Translations under genes and position numbers: made by a program
The notes under the pieces: model-generated
What the model saw: the letters and a program-made list of their open reading frames with translations, nothing else
Told to the model about the DNA's origin: nothing
Databases searched by the model: none
Shown: positions 43,217 to 53,001 of the stretch, one piece after another
How the letters are laid out: each line of letters begins with the position of its first letter
Position numbering within the stretch: the stretch's first letter is position 1
Assembly: GCA_035524335.1 (NCBI GenBank)
Contig: DATKPE010000012.1
Location: 9,623 to 73,622 of the forward strand
DNA from: DATKPE01 sp035524335
GTDB lineage: Bacteria; Bacteroidota; Ignavibacteria; UBA10030; SZUA-254
Length of the DNA: 64,000 nucleotides
Reading direction: 5' to 3'

Positions 43217-43789
43217 ATGAAAGGTGCGCAGAACATGGAACGAAACCGGGTATGTCCGGTGGAACGTGCCGGCTCGCTCGACAGCCGTTTCCGCCGGTAT
43301 CTGCAGAATCCCGAAGCAATATTGGCGCCGTATGTTCGTCCCGGCATGACGGCTCTCGATATCGGCTGTGGGCCGGGGTTTTTCACACAGGCGCTGGCAA
43401 TGCTGGTCGGGGATCAGGGAACCGTCCTCGCCGCCGACCTTCAGGAAGGGATGCTGGAGAAAGCGAGGAAGAAAATCATTGCCGCGGGATATGACGCACG
43501 TGTCCGGTTTGTCCGGTGCGACACGGCGGACATCCGTATTCCGGGCAGGGTCGATTTCGTCCTGGCCTTCTACATGGTCCACGAAGTACCGGACAGGCCC
43601 CGGTTTTTCAGCCAGATCCATGATGTTCTGGCAGACCGCGGAGAATTCCTGCTTGTCGAACCGGCCTTATTTCATGTCTCACGAAGTGAATTCGAGTCTG
43701 TTCTCCTCACCGCCGGCAGGTGCGGATTCGGGGCATCCCCCGGGCCGAAGGTCCGTTTCAGCCGGTCGGCCCTGCTCCGGCACGCCTGA
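43217..43789 (+). CDS. Class I SAM-dependent methyltransferase
   Basis: 190 residues. Motif I is ALDIGCGPGFFTQAL, followed by an acidic residue at the end of strand 2 (LAADLQEGML) and motif post-II VRFVRCDTADI. VDFVLAFYMVHEV is motif II/IV. The C-terminal part is short, with no substrate-specific domain visible. An alternative start is the ATG at 43235 (MERNRV), preceded by AAAGGTG. Substrate unknown. Confidence 0.9.
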   Translation: MKGAQNMERNRVCPVERAGSLDSRFRRYLQNPEAILAPYVRPGMTALDIGCGPGFFTQALAMLVGDQGTVLAADLQEGMLEKARKKIIAAGYDARVRFVRCDTADIRIPGRVDFVLAFYMVHEVPDRPRFFSQIHDVLADRGEFLLVEPALFHVSRSEFESVLLTAGRCGFGASPGPKVRFSRSALLRHA

Positions 43790-43989
43790 CGGGACGCCAA
43801 CGGGCAATCCTCCCCGGCCGATTGACATTACCTTTTTCGTTTCTTACTTTGGGACATCATTCCAGGAGGCAATCCCCGCATCTGCGGGGCGCGCTCAGCG
43901 GCCGGTGCGCAACGGGAAGCGGCACACCGCAGGAACTCCGACCGATAAACCCGGCATGCCGGACTCGTTCATACAGATTGGAGGGGTTG

Positions 43990-44379
43990 ATGTCATACAC
44001 GATGGATGTTGAAGCGAAGGGAAATTACCTGCACATCACGGTGCGGGGGATCAACTCGCCGCAGAACGTGCGAAACTACCTGGCGGAGGTGCGCCAGAAA
44101 TGCATCGATCACCGCACGTCTGCAGTTCTGATCGAGGAGTCGCTGAGCGGGCCGGGACTGCCGTCGCTCGACATCTTCAATATCGTCCGGGATGCGAGCA
44201 AAAACATCCACCCGGTGATCCGGCGTATCGCGTACGTCGATACGAATACGGAACACAGCCTGCGGGAACTGAAATTCGGTGAAACGGTCGCCGTCAATCG
44301 CGGTGTCAATGTAAAAGTGTTTTCGACCGTCGCGGAAGGTGAGAAATGGCTGAAGGGTCTCGCCGAATTTACGGGGTGA
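43990..44379 (+). CDS. SpoIIAA/STAS-like small cytoplasmic protein
   Basis: Start at 43990, with a GGAGGGG ribosome site 4-5 nt upstream (129 residues); longer readings in this frame begin in the methyltransferase gene. The alternating beta-alpha pattern and the closing segment NVKVFSTVAEGEKWLKGL closely resemble SpoIIAA-like (STAS/SEC14-related) proteins, whose typical end is VRVF...EEAxxWL. There is no phosphorylatable Ser motif that I can identify, so its regulatory role is uncertain. Confidence 0.75.
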   Translation: MSYTMDVEAKGNYLHITVRGINSPQNVRNYLAEVRQKCIDHRTSAVLIEESLSGPGLPSLDIFNIVRDASKNIHPVIRRIAYVDTNTEHSLRELKFGETVAVNRGVNVKVFSTVAEGEKWLKGLAEFTG

Positions 44380-44434
44380 CGGCCGCCGGATAACCGGAGT
44401 ACAAAAACAGCCCGAATATTTAAGGGGTCACTTT

Positions 44435-44884
44435 ATGGAACAGGTCACGCTTGATCTCCAGCCGGAACCTTCAACACCGCGGATGCGGATCGTCCAGCGG
44501 ATTATCTTCATTCTGATCGGCATCACCAATATCGTGCAGGGCGTGATCAACAACAACAGCTTCACCTACGTCAACCTCATCTTCGGCGTCGGCATCATCG
44601 TGTTCGCCCTGTTCTACCGCAGGATCTACAAGCCGAAGATCTTCACGTTCGATGACGAAGGGATCGAAGGACCGATCAATGCCGACGAAAGCGTCAGGTT
44701 GCGGTGGTCCGATGTGCGCCGCATCGAAGCACGGATGTTTGCGATAAAGCTGATCACCCGCACCCGCGGCGAATACCGGATCTACCTCGGAAATCTCACC
44801 TTCGCACAGCATAAGGCGGTGAAACCGAAAATTCTCCAGATCGCAAACGCCCACGGTGTAGACGTCCGGATTTCCGAGCGCTGA
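44435..44884 (+). CDS. Membrane-anchored protein with a PH-like domain
   Basis: 149 residues. Two hydrophobic segments near the N-terminus (about 20-40 and 45-60) are followed by a soluble ~85-residue domain. It begins KPKIFTFDDEGIEG and contains VRLRWSDVRRIEARMFAIKL, the strand pattern of bacterial PH-like (bPH) domains. It starts 55 bp after the STAS-like gene and may be co-transcribed. Function unknown. Confidence 0.75.
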   Translation: MEQVTLDLQPEPSTPRMRIVQRIIFILIGITNIVQGVINNNSFTYVNLIFGVGIIVFALFYRRIYKPKIFTFDDEGIEGPINADESVRLRWSDVRRIEARMFAIKLITRTRGEYRIYLGNLTFAQHKAVKPKILQIANAHGVDVRISER

Positions 44885-45481
44885 CCCGCATTTTCCGGGC
44901 ACCAATTGCCGTCTGAGGCGCACCCCGCTCCTGCCGGAATTTTACCCTCCTGCGGTACCTCAAAAGCGCTTTTCACCCGATTCGTGCCCGGGCTGATTTC
45001 GTTCTCAAAGGCTCCGTTGCCGGTATCCGGGGCACCCCCTTCATCCATTCTCGCAAAAGAAAGATCTCCTCTTCAATCCCCGGTTCCATCCAAAATTAAG
45101 CAATTCGATCCGTTTTAAGGTATCCGGGGGACGCCGGGTCTCCATACCCGGCTATCGGCATGTCCCTTTTGCCCGCCGGGTTGCGTAATTCTCTATAGTA
45201 ACCACCGCCATGTCAAGCAGTAAAAATGCGATTGTCGGAGTCAAACTCCGGTCGGTCCTGATCCTGGTGTTCCCCCGCGGAACGGAACTGCTCCGGTTAT
45301 GGAGCGGTCAGCGCAGGATCCGTTTTCAACGGCCATGCGCTCTCCCGGATGAAGGGATTCTCCTCTTTCTGAACTGAGACGCCGGCATTGATCGCAGAAT
45401 GTTCCGATCCGGATCCGGTTAATCGTCATTATGTCAAAATCATCATCATCCACAGGCACATCAACCATCGAGGAATCGAAC
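44885..45481. other. Intergenic region, ~600 bp
   Basis: No intact gene or stem-loop stands out. A short minus-strand frame (45241-45507) is not supported by composition or a ribosome site. The promoter of the following barrel gene should lie within 45190-45470. Confidence 0.5.
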
Positions 45482-46036
45482 ATGAATAAACTGTATCTTT
45501 TGATCATACCGGCAGTCCTTCTGCTGGTTCTTTCGCTGAATGCATCGGGCCAGGGTCAGACCTATCTCGGCGCCGGCGTCGACGCCATGATGCCGGTCGG
45601 CTCGTTCGGCGATCACTGGGGGGTGGGATTCGGGGCCACGGGCGAACTGGAGTATGCCGTCACGCCCAAAACGAACATCACCGGGAAGATCGGCTATCTG
45701 TCATGGAGTGCGAACAACGTTCCCTCCGGCGTTAGTGCGACCTACAGCGCCGTGCCGCTCCTTGCCGGTATCAGATATTACCCTGAATTCGCAAAGGATC
45801 TCCCTGTCCGGTTCTACGGACACCTGGAGATGGGCCTGATGATCGGATCGCTCTCCGTCTCCGGGACGTACGCGTCGCTCGGATCGGGAAAAACCGATTT
45901 CACGATATCCCCCTCCGCCGGCATCGAGATCCCGGCCGGATCGGGCGGCAACGTCGACGCTTCGATCCGCTATTTCGACATTTCGGAGAAAAGCAGTATC
46001 GGCCTCCGGGTAGGATACAAGTTCCAGATCAACTGA
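45482..46036 (+). CDS. Outer-membrane beta-barrel protein (OmpA-barrel-like)
   Basis: Start at 45482 (MNKLYLLIIPAVLLLV, 184 residues), with GAGGA 8 nt upstream. The signal peptide ends at NASGQGQ. Eight amphipathic strands follow, such as TYLGAGVDAMMPVG, AGIRYYPEF and VRFYGHLEMGLMIG, and it ends in an aromatic-containing strand, IGLRVGYKFQIN. Small barrels of this kind are common in the FCB group; the specific role is unknown. Confidence 0.85.
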   Translation: MNKLYLLIIPAVLLLVLSLNASGQGQTYLGAGVDAMMPVGSFGDHWGVGFGATGELEYAVTPKTNITGKIGYLSWSANNVPSGVSATYSAVPLLAGIRYYPEFAKDLPVRFYGHLEMGLMIGSLSVSGTYASLGSGKTDFTISPSAGIEIPAGSGGNVDASIRYFDISEKSSIGLRVGYKFQIN

Positions 46037-46216
46037 GAAGAATCGCGCCGCCCCGAAACCTTGTTCGTCATCTCCCGCGATGTCCCCGATTCCACGGCGG
46101 AGTGAAGGAACAGGCGGGAAGAGGTGAGGGGCGGAGTTGTTTTGTGCATCTGTCGCGGCAGACGCCGCAGAAAACCGCTCCGGCATACCTGATGAGCATG
46201 AATTGAGGCTGAGTTT

Positions 46217-49200
46217 ATGAAAACACTCCTGTTCGTTATCCTGACGTTTTTCCTCTCGGCGGAAAGCATCCCGCAGTCCCGGCCGGCAACGGTTCGCGTC
46301 ACGCATGCCCGGAAGAGCGTGCCGGGGGGCATCTCCGATGACCTTCCCAGGTTCGGGACCGACGTGCCGGCGGCCGGCGGGCGCCTGACCGTTCCCCGGC
46401 CGGTTCTCTCTCCCGGCTGGAAAATGGCGACGGTCAATTACTATAACTGGAACGATCCCGGCGGCTGGGCTTACTCCGGCGCCGGCCGGCATTTTTACAG
46501 CGAAGATGAGACGGGCACCGACGATTTCAGCCAGTTCTCCATCAACGGCGTCTGGACCAATCAGAACCTGGACAGCATCGCATATGATTCCTCCGGACTC
46601 GAAATGTACCATCTGGTTCTTTCGTGGACCGGCGGGACCTGGGTGCCGGGCGTGATCGACACGTTTGCGTATGACACGAACGGATATAAAATCAGCATGA
46701 CGGATAAAATCTGGAACGGTCTGGCGTGGCAGAATAACACGCTCGACACCTATACGAACGATTCCACCGGAAAAATGATCACCGACGTCAATCAGACATG
46801 GTCCACCACGTCGAACACGTGGAATAATTCGGAACTCTACACCTTCACCTATAATCCGAACGGAAAACGATCGGTTGTTGTCCTCGCGGGATGGACCGGT
46901 CTCGTCTGGGCGATCGTCGGGCGGGAGGTGGATACGTATGATGCCAACACCAACCGGACAAACGCCCTCGACCAGGTCTGGAGCAACGGCGGATACGTCA
47001 ATTACACACAGAACAATTATACGTACGACGCCGGCGGGAATCAGATCCTGGATGTCTATCAGTCGTGGAAGAACAATGCCTGGCTCAACCTGACGCAGTG
47101 GGTCACAACCAACGACATCGACGGCAACAAAGCGGTCGATATCGAGCAGGACTGGTATAAGGATTCAACGGGTTATCACTGGAGAAACGATGAGAAGGAC
47201 GTGTATACCTGGGTACAGGTTGCGGGGTTCGTCGTCAAGTCGCCGGCCGCCGCAGAAAACGTTCCCGCAGGATCGCCGTACAGGATAACATGGCTTTCCA
47301 TGGAACCGGAGGCGGTGAATATCGCGCTGAGCCTCGATGGAGGAGGCACGTTCACAACCATTGCAAGTCATCTCCCCTCATCCGCGAATTCATACCTCTG
47401 GCAGGTTCCCGATACGCTCAGGGCAAAATGCCTCATCAGAGTGAGCAGTGCCTCCGACTCGGCCGTGAACGGTGTGAGCGGACAGTTCAGGATCAAGCCA
47501 TATCTCCTGACCCGTTTTACGCCGGCCGGAGAGTTTGAGGCGTTCGATGTGAAGGTGCATTGCTGGAAATTCGCCAATAGCGCGGCCAATATGTGGCCGC
47601 AGACCTGGTATGATCAGTTCAATTATTCGGGCGGCACCGATCCGTACACGGCAAAGCCATATCCGAGGAGCCTGTTCTGGCGCGCACCGTTCTTTCCATA
47701 CAATTCTATGTTCCCCGACTGGCCTCTCTATGTGAGGGCGTTCGGGATCGATTCCTGCTATGATGATCTTTCGGTGCCGGCGTACTCTCCCCGGGCATTC
47801 AGATGGTGGACCTCGATCCTCATGAATTTCTGGCGGGGATCATGTTACGGTTTCTCCGCGAGCTGTCTGCTGAATTTCGATTTTCCCTCGGCGTTTCAGA
47901 ATTACTTCCCGGAACTCGGATCCTTTACCAATCTGCACGATCTGCCGGTGAACGACAGTACCCGAAGAGTGATAAACCAACTCTTTCTGTATCAATACAG
48001 TGTGACGGACGCCGCCTGGTACAATCAGAATAAGAACCGAACCCCGCGACAGCTGGTGGATGATCTAAAAACCGAACTCATGTCCAATATCCGGAACGAT
48101 CACCCGCTGGCTCTCTACAACCAGCTGGGGCCGGGCGGTCATTCCGTGGTGCCCTACAGACTGAAACGCTGGACCGGCGTCGATGTGCATTATTCGGTCT
48201 ATGTGTATGACAATAACTGTCCGGACGATTCATGCGGCAACGGCGTAAGTCCGATTCTGGACGTCGATTCCACCGCCAATACGTGGTCGTATCGGGACTG
48301 GTACGGAGATTTCGGGGTCTTCCTCGATGTGCCCGCAAATACACTGCTCAATCGTCCGGTGAAACCTGGAAATCAACGCACTGAGCCGGCCGGCCGCGGG
48401 GAACGCGCTCCCCAGACAACGGCATCCTACCTGGAGCTGATGAACCGGACAAATGGAGACATTACCATCACCGGCACTGCCGGCGACAGCATCGGTTTCC
48501 GCGACAGCTCCCTCTTCAACACCCTCAGGGACGGTATTCCGATGATTCCCGCCACGAGCATATTCCAACCACCAGCGGGATATTACATCCCGGCAGACGC
48601 CTATGCGATCAGATTGACATCATTCCTGGATACCGCCGCGCAGGTTTCGGTGTTCGACAGTGCAACCGTGTTCAGTTTCTGGCGGGTTGATGCCGCCGGC
48701 TATCAGTCCGATCATCTGTCATACAACCAGGGTCTCGCATACAGCAATCCCGATGCCGCGTCGAAAAGCATCAATCTCGAAGCCATTCTCTCCGCCGGCA
48801 CAGGGGAACATCAGTTCCAGATCCGCAACTGCCTCGTGGCCAAAAACGACAGTATCAGGATATCGGCCCCCGACACCGTCAGCCTGAAAATCACCAATCC
48901 GGGCTCCCCAAAAACCTATGATCTGAACATCATGCTCGCCGGACGGGGGGTATCCGGCGCGTTCCTGCATGCCGGCATCACTCTGCAGGCCCATTCGAGC
49001 CATGTCATTCTCCCCGGCTGGAACAACCTGGATCAGCCGGTGAAAATACTGGAGGATGTGGGCAATACCGGCGCGATCACCGACACGCTCACGATCGCGA
49101 ATCAGACGACCGGCGTGAAGGACAATCCGCGATCGGGCCTGCCCGCCGCCTATGCGCTCGAGCAGAATTATCCGAACCCGTTTAATCCGGCGACCGTCAT

Positions 49201-49408
49201 CCGTTATTCACTGCCGAAGGAAACCCGCGTGACGCTGAGAGTCTATAACGTGCTCGGCCAGCAGGTGGCGGCGCTGGTCGACGGGATGGTGCAGGCGGGG
49301 TACCGGGAAGCGACGTTCGACGGGAACAGTCTCCCAAGCGGCGTCTATTTTTATCGTCTGACGGCGGGGATTTTTTCCGAAACACGAAAGATGCTTCTGT
49401 TGAGATAG
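46217..49408 (+). CDS. Large T9SS cargo A: WNG/YD-like repeats plus a novel Cys-His-Asp domain
   Basis: 1063 residues. After the signal peptide, residues 70-330 contain about six ~40-residue repeats (WxGGTWVNS...YDxNGN pattern), likely an extended beta structure. An Ig-like domain (about 338-425) leads into a conserved domain (about 425-715). It contains NMWPQTWYDQFNY, FPDWPLYVRAFG, WRGSCYGFS with C543, GGHSVVPY with H642 and VYVYDNNCP with D665/N666. That arrangement suggests a papain-like catalytic site. A beta-rich domain (about 735-960) and a T9SS sorting domain complete it. It shares this layout with the next gene; its last 370 bp are nearly the same DNA. No known family was recognised for the central domain. 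Confidence 0.9.
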   Translation: MKTLLFVILTFFLSAESIPQSRPATVRVTHARKSVPGGISDDLPRFGTDVPAAGGRLTVPRPVLSPGWKMATVNYYNWNDPGGWAYSGAGRHFYSEDETGTDDFSQFSINGVWTNQNLDSIAYDSSGLEMYHLVLSWTGGTWVPGVIDTFAYDTNGYKISMTDKIWNGLAWQNNTLDTYTNDSTGKMITDVNQTWSTTSNTWNNSELYTFTYNPNGKRSVVVLAGWTGLVWAIVGREVDTYDANTNRTNALDQVWSNGGYVNYTQNNYTYDAGGNQILDVYQSWKNNAWLNLTQWVTTNDIDGNKAVDIEQDWYKDSTGYHWRNDEKDVYTWVQVAGFVVKSPAAAENVPAGSPYRITWLSMEPEAVNIALSLDGGGTFTTIASHLPSSANSYLWQVPDTLRAKCLIRVSSASDSAVNGVSGQFRIKPYLLTRFTPAGEFEAFDVKVHCWKFANSAANMWPQTWYDQFNYSGGTDPYTAKPYPRSLFWRAPFFPYNSMFPDWPLYVRAFGIDSCYDDLSVPAYSPRAFRWWTSILMNFWRGSCYGFSASCLLNFDFPSAFQNYFPELGSFTNLHDLPVNDSTRRVINQLFLYQYSVTDAAWYNQNKNRTPRQLVDDLKTELMSNIRNDHPLALYNQLGPGGHSVVPYRLKRWTGVDVHYSVYVYDNNCPDDSCGNGVSPILDVDSTANTWSYRDWYGDFGVFLDVPANTLLNRPVKPGNQRTEPAGRGERAPQTTASYLELMNRTNGDITITGTAGDSIGFRDSSLFNTLRDGIPMIPATSIFQPPAGYYIPADAYAIRLTSFLDTAAQVSVFDSATVFSFWRVDAAGYQSDHLSYNQGLAYSNPDAASKSINLEAILSAGTGEHQFQIRNCLVAKNDSIRISAPDTVSLKITNPGSPKTYDLNIMLAGRGVSGAFLHAGITLQAHSSHVILPGWNNLDQPVKILEDVGNTGAITDTLTIANQTTGVKDNPRSGLPAAYALEQNYPNPFNPATVIRYSLPKETRVTLRVYNVLGQQVAALVDGMVQAGYREATFDGNSLPSGVYFYRLTAGIFSETRKMLLLR
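49037..49408 (+). repeat. C-terminal coding duplication, copy 1
   Basis: The last ~370 bp of cargo A match the last ~370 bp of cargo B (52435-52806) at roughly nine bases in ten by eye, including synonymous positions. The upstream domains are far more diverged. This points to recent gene conversion or segmental duplication of the sorting domain. Confidence 0.8.
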
Positions 49409-49572
49409 CGGATTTTGAGGATTCTGAAGCATAAATTTCTTCACCGGTGCATACAGTGCGCCGGCTGAATCCCGGCGTAGATCTCGTTTCACCCGGAGCA
49501 GAGACCGCTCCGGTGTCTTTTCATTTCATTATCGCCAAGTTCCATGTTTGCGCAGAAAAGAGGATAAATAAT

Positions 49573-52500
49573 ATGCGTTTACTTCACACTGTCGTGTATC
49601 TCATCCTGTTTCTCTTTGCCTGTTCCGCACTCCGCCCGGCATATTCTCAAACCACACAGTTGTCCGACCGGCAACGGGATCTCGAACGTGTATTCCGGGG
49701 GACCGCCGTCTCCCATGCACTGAAAGGAAGCGTGAGCGGCGCTGTCCGGCCGATGACGGGGCGTTCCGCCGTGAACAACAAGGCCGGCAGAGTGCGGCGG
49801 AGCGCATCGCCGGACGCGGCTCTCTCGAGCGGGTGGGTCATTTCCCAGGTTGTCGCCCAGGGGTGGACAAAGGATGGATGGGTGAATACCGTGCGCAATC
49901 TTCACTACCATGATGCGAACGACTACGATACGATGACGGTCAATCAGGGATGGGAAAACAAAGCGTGGGTGAATGTCGATCTCGAGACCTGGACGTACGA
50001 TGAAAACGGAAATCAGATCATTTATGTGGACCGGACCTGGGACACGACGACAAATGCGTGGTATGCGGGGGGGGTGCGGGACAGCAGTTCGTATGATTCG
50101 CTGGGACGCGAGACGAGCATGCTGGGACAGGACTGGAACGGCACGTCCGGCACGAACCTCTACCTTGACACCTATACGAACGATGCGCAGGGAAACAAAA
50201 CGAGCGATCTCTACCAGACCTGGAGCGGCGGGACGTGGGTCAATTCGCTCCTGTACAGCGCGGCGTATGATTCGACCGGGAACATGACGATCCTTTTGTG
50301 CCAGTCGTGGTTGAACGGCGCCTGGGCGAATGCCGAGCTCGGGAGTTTTTCGTTTGATGTCAACGGCAGAAGGTCGGTCGACCTGTGGCAGGTCTGGAAC
50401 AACGGCGCGTGGGTGAATTACTCGCAGGATATTTACACGGACGACGCGAATGAGCATGAAACGGGCGATCTGTACCAGAAGTGGAGCGGGGGGAAATGGG
50501 TGAATTCGTCGAACGCGAGCATGTCGTACGATGCGAACGGAAATGAATCGACCGAGCTCGACCAGGGCTGGATCCTGAACACCTGGGTGAATTCCTCGTG
50601 GGTTCAATGGACCTGGGTGCAGACGAGCGGCCTCAGCATCACGGCTCCCGTCCAGGGCGAGGTTGTTCTTGCGGGATCGGACTACCTGATCGAGTGGAAG
50701 GCGGAGGGGGCATCGGCGCTGAAGATCGAGCTCAGTCTCGACAGCGGACAGACGTTCCGGACGATCGACGCCAGCGCGCCGGCGACTCCCGCGCTCCATG
50801 AATGGAGTGTCCCGGAGACGCTCCGCGCCAAATGCAGAATCAGAATCACCGATCTTTCCGACACCTCGCATCAGGCGATGAGCGGGCAGTTCAGGATCAA
50901 ACCGTATATCCTAACGCGGTTCAAAGCGGGCGGGGATTTTGAGAAGTTCGATCCGCTGGTTCACGGCTGGCAGTTCAGGAACGACAGCGGGACCATGTGG
51001 CCCGAGAAGTGGTGGAAACAGTTCAACTACCGGACCGGAACCGACCCGATGACCGCGCTGCGGTATGATACCCTTTTTAAAGTCGTCAACAGCCTGGCTT
51101 TTCCCGACTGGCCTCTGTTTGTCAGGGTCTTCGGAATTGCGAACTGTTACGTGAGTTCGTCGCCGGTCATCTATTCGGAGCGGGCCTACTGGTACTGGAG
51201 GGACAATCTGGCGATCTGGGGAGGATCGTGTTTCGGTTTTTCCGTCAGCAGTCTGATCAACTTCGATTATCCCGACCAGTTCAAGGGGCTCTATCCCCAG
51301 CTGGGGGATTTTACCGCTTTGAATGACCTGGCGATCAACGATTCCACCCGGCTCATCGTCAATTTTTATATGGAGAACTGGCTCGGATTGGCGAACATTC
51401 AATATGTGAAAACCATGGCAGGGAAAACACCGCGGGAAACGCTGGCGGATATCAAACAGCGGTTTACCTCCTCGATCCAGAACGACCAATCGCTCTATAT
51501 GGCCGATCCCTGGTCCCCGGAGGCGCATTCCGTCGTCCCCTATGCTCTGAAATGGGGCGCCGGTCCCGGCATGGTCCAGGTCCTCGTCTACGACAGCAAC
51601 TGCCCCGACGGCAATTGCCCGCAGTACGGCGATCCGATCGTGTATATTGATTCGGTGAACAATACCTGGTTTTATCCCCCGCTGGGGTGGGCGGTTGGCA
51701 CCGGTCGGTTCTATCTGGAAGCTCCGGTGGATACGTTCCTGAGCCGGCCGATCCTTCCACGGACAGTCGGCGTGGGCGCAATGCCGACGCCGGTGCCCGC
51801 ACGGCCCGCACAGGTGCCGGCAGGAAACCTGGAAATATTCGCGCCCCCCGGGGCCGCGATCACCATCGCCGATTCGACCGGCGGGACGATCGGATTTCAC
51901 GACAGCACGGTGACCAACACATTACCGGGCGGGATTCCGATCATTCCTCCGACAAGCAGGTACCAGCCGCCGCCCGGGTATTTTGTTCCGGCGGGATCAT
52001 ACCGGATCAGCATGAGCTCATTCCCGGATACCGTTTCCCGGGTGAGCGTGTTCGACACCCTCAGCCTGTTCAGCTACTGGCGGAACGACGCATCCGGATC
52101 CCAGACAGACCGCCTGACATTCAGTAACGGGCTGGCTGTCGGCAACCCCGACCCGGCTTCGAAAAGGGTCAACATGGAGGCGGTCCTCACACTGCCGGCG
52201 GATGAACGGACGATCCGGATCGCAAACTGCCTCATGTCAGCCTCGGACAGCCTGCAGATGAGCGTCCCCGACAGCGGCCGGCTGAAGATCGTCAATCTGG
52301 GGCCGCAGAAAACGTACGATCTCTCGGTGCAGATCGGGGGGGCGGGAATCGCCGGAAAGTATGTTCACACCGGTATTACGGCTCCGGCGCACTCGACGCA
52401 CTATATTCAGCCGAACTGGCCCGATCTGCATCTGCCGGTGAAGATACTGGAGGATGTGGGAAATACCGGCTCGATCACCGACACGCTCACGATCGCAAAT

Positions 52501-52806
52501 CAGACGACCGGCGTGAAGGACAATCCGCGGTCCGGTCTGCCCGCCGCCTACGCGCTCGAACAGAATTATCCGAACCCGTTCAATCCGGCGACGGTCATCC
52601 GTTATTCACTGCCGAAGGAAACCCGCGTAACGCTGACCGTCTATAACGTGCTCGGCCAGCCGGTGGCGACGCTCGTGGACGGCGTGGAACATGCGGGCTA
52701 CGGGGAAGCGACGTTCGCCGGAAACAATCTCCCGAGCGGCGTCTATTTTTACCGCCTGACGGCAGGGACATTCTCCGAGACGAGGAAGATGCTGTTGATC
52801 AAATAG
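49573..52806 (+). CDS. Large T9SS cargo B: paralogue of cargo A
   Basis: Start at 49573 (MRLLHTVVYLILFLF, 1077 residues), with an AGAGGA site 7-12 nt upstream; earlier starts give no signal peptide. The order matches cargo A: signal peptide, WNG-type repeats (about 90-350), Ig-like domain (LRAKCRIRITDLSD) and the conserved domain. In the last, TMWPEKWWKQFNY, FPDWPLFVRVFG, GGSCFGFS (C553), AHSVVPY (H652) and VYDSNCP (D674, N676) are present. The beta-rich domain and T9SS sorting domain follow. Spacing between Cys and His is 99 residues, the same as in cargo A. An exported hydrolase, probably a peptidase, is inferred from the triad; the substrate is unknown. Confidence 0.9.
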   Translation: MRLLHTVVYLILFLFACSALRPAYSQTTQLSDRQRDLERVFRGTAVSHALKGSVSGAVRPMTGRSAVNNKAGRVRRSASPDAALSSGWVISQVVAQGWTKDGWVNTVRNLHYHDANDYDTMTVNQGWENKAWVNVDLETWTYDENGNQIIYVDRTWDTTTNAWYAGGVRDSSSYDSLGRETSMLGQDWNGTSGTNLYLDTYTNDAQGNKTSDLYQTWSGGTWVNSLLYSAAYDSTGNMTILLCQSWLNGAWANAELGSFSFDVNGRRSVDLWQVWNNGAWVNYSQDIYTDDANEHETGDLYQKWSGGKWVNSSNASMSYDANGNESTELDQGWILNTWVNSSWVQWTWVQTSGLSITAPVQGEVVLAGSDYLIEWKAEGASALKIELSLDSGQTFRTIDASAPATPALHEWSVPETLRAKCRIRITDLSDTSHQAMSGQFRIKPYILTRFKAGGDFEKFDPLVHGWQFRNDSGTMWPEKWWKQFNYRTGTDPMTALRYDTLFKVVNSLAFPDWPLFVRVFGIANCYVSSSPVIYSERAYWYWRDNLAIWGGSCFGFSVSSLINFDYPDQFKGLYPQLGDFTALNDLAINDSTRLIVNFYMENWLGLANIQYVKTMAGKTPRETLADIKQRFTSSIQNDQSLYMADPWSPEAHSVVPYALKWGAGPGMVQVLVYDSNCPDGNCPQYGDPIVYIDSVNNTWFYPPLGWAVGTGRFYLEAPVDTFLSRPILPRTVGVGAMPTPVPARPAQVPAGNLEIFAPPGAAITIADSTGGTIGFHDSTVTNTLPGGIPIIPPTSRYQPPPGYFVPAGSYRISMSSFPDTVSRVSVFDTLSLFSYWRNDASGSQTDRLTFSNGLAVGNPDPASKRVNMEAVLTLPADERTIRIANCLMSASDSLQMSVPDSGRLKIVNLGPQKTYDLSVQIGGAGIAGKYVHTGITAPAHSTHYIQPNWPDLHLPVKILEDVGNTGSITDTLTIANQTTGVKDNPRSGLPAAYALEQNYPNPFNPATVIRYSLPKETRVTLTVYNVLGQPVATLVDGVEHAGYGEATFAGNNLPSGVYFYRLTAGTFSETRKMLLIK
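52435..52806 (+). repeat. C-terminal coding duplication, copy 2
   Basis: Partner of 49037-49408. It covers the linker (GNTGSITDTLTIANQTTG) and the entire T9SS sorting domain of cargo B. Confidence 0.8.
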
Positions 52807-52830
52807 TCTTTATCCGTAACAGGATCACAG

Positions 52831-52856
52831 AACCCCGGTCATCAGCCGGGGTTTTG
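52831..52856 (+). terminator. Rho-independent terminator
   Basis: AACCCCGG-TCATCAG-CCGGGGTT, an 8-bp stem, with a short T-run (TTTT including stem bases), 25 nt after the stop of cargo B. Confidence 0.75.
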
Positions 52857-53001
52857 CGTTTATGGATGCTGCGATGATCCGGGAGTGAACCACCCGGCAA
52901 TAATTTCATTAATAGATGATTTGACTACCTGCGGAAAAGGCATTTATTGGGACTATCCCCGGAAATGAACCGGCGGGTATCTGACACTATCTCAAAATTG
53001 C

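Noticed and set aside
45241..45507. 88-codon minus-strand frame
   Set aside because: No ribosome site; it overlaps the start of the barrel gene and has no protein-like pattern.
46420..50600. Rhs/YD-type toxin repeats in cargos A and B
   Set aside because: The WNG...YDxNGN repeats resemble YD repeats but there is no Rhs core (PxxxxDPxG) or toxin tip, and a T9SS domain ends both proteins.
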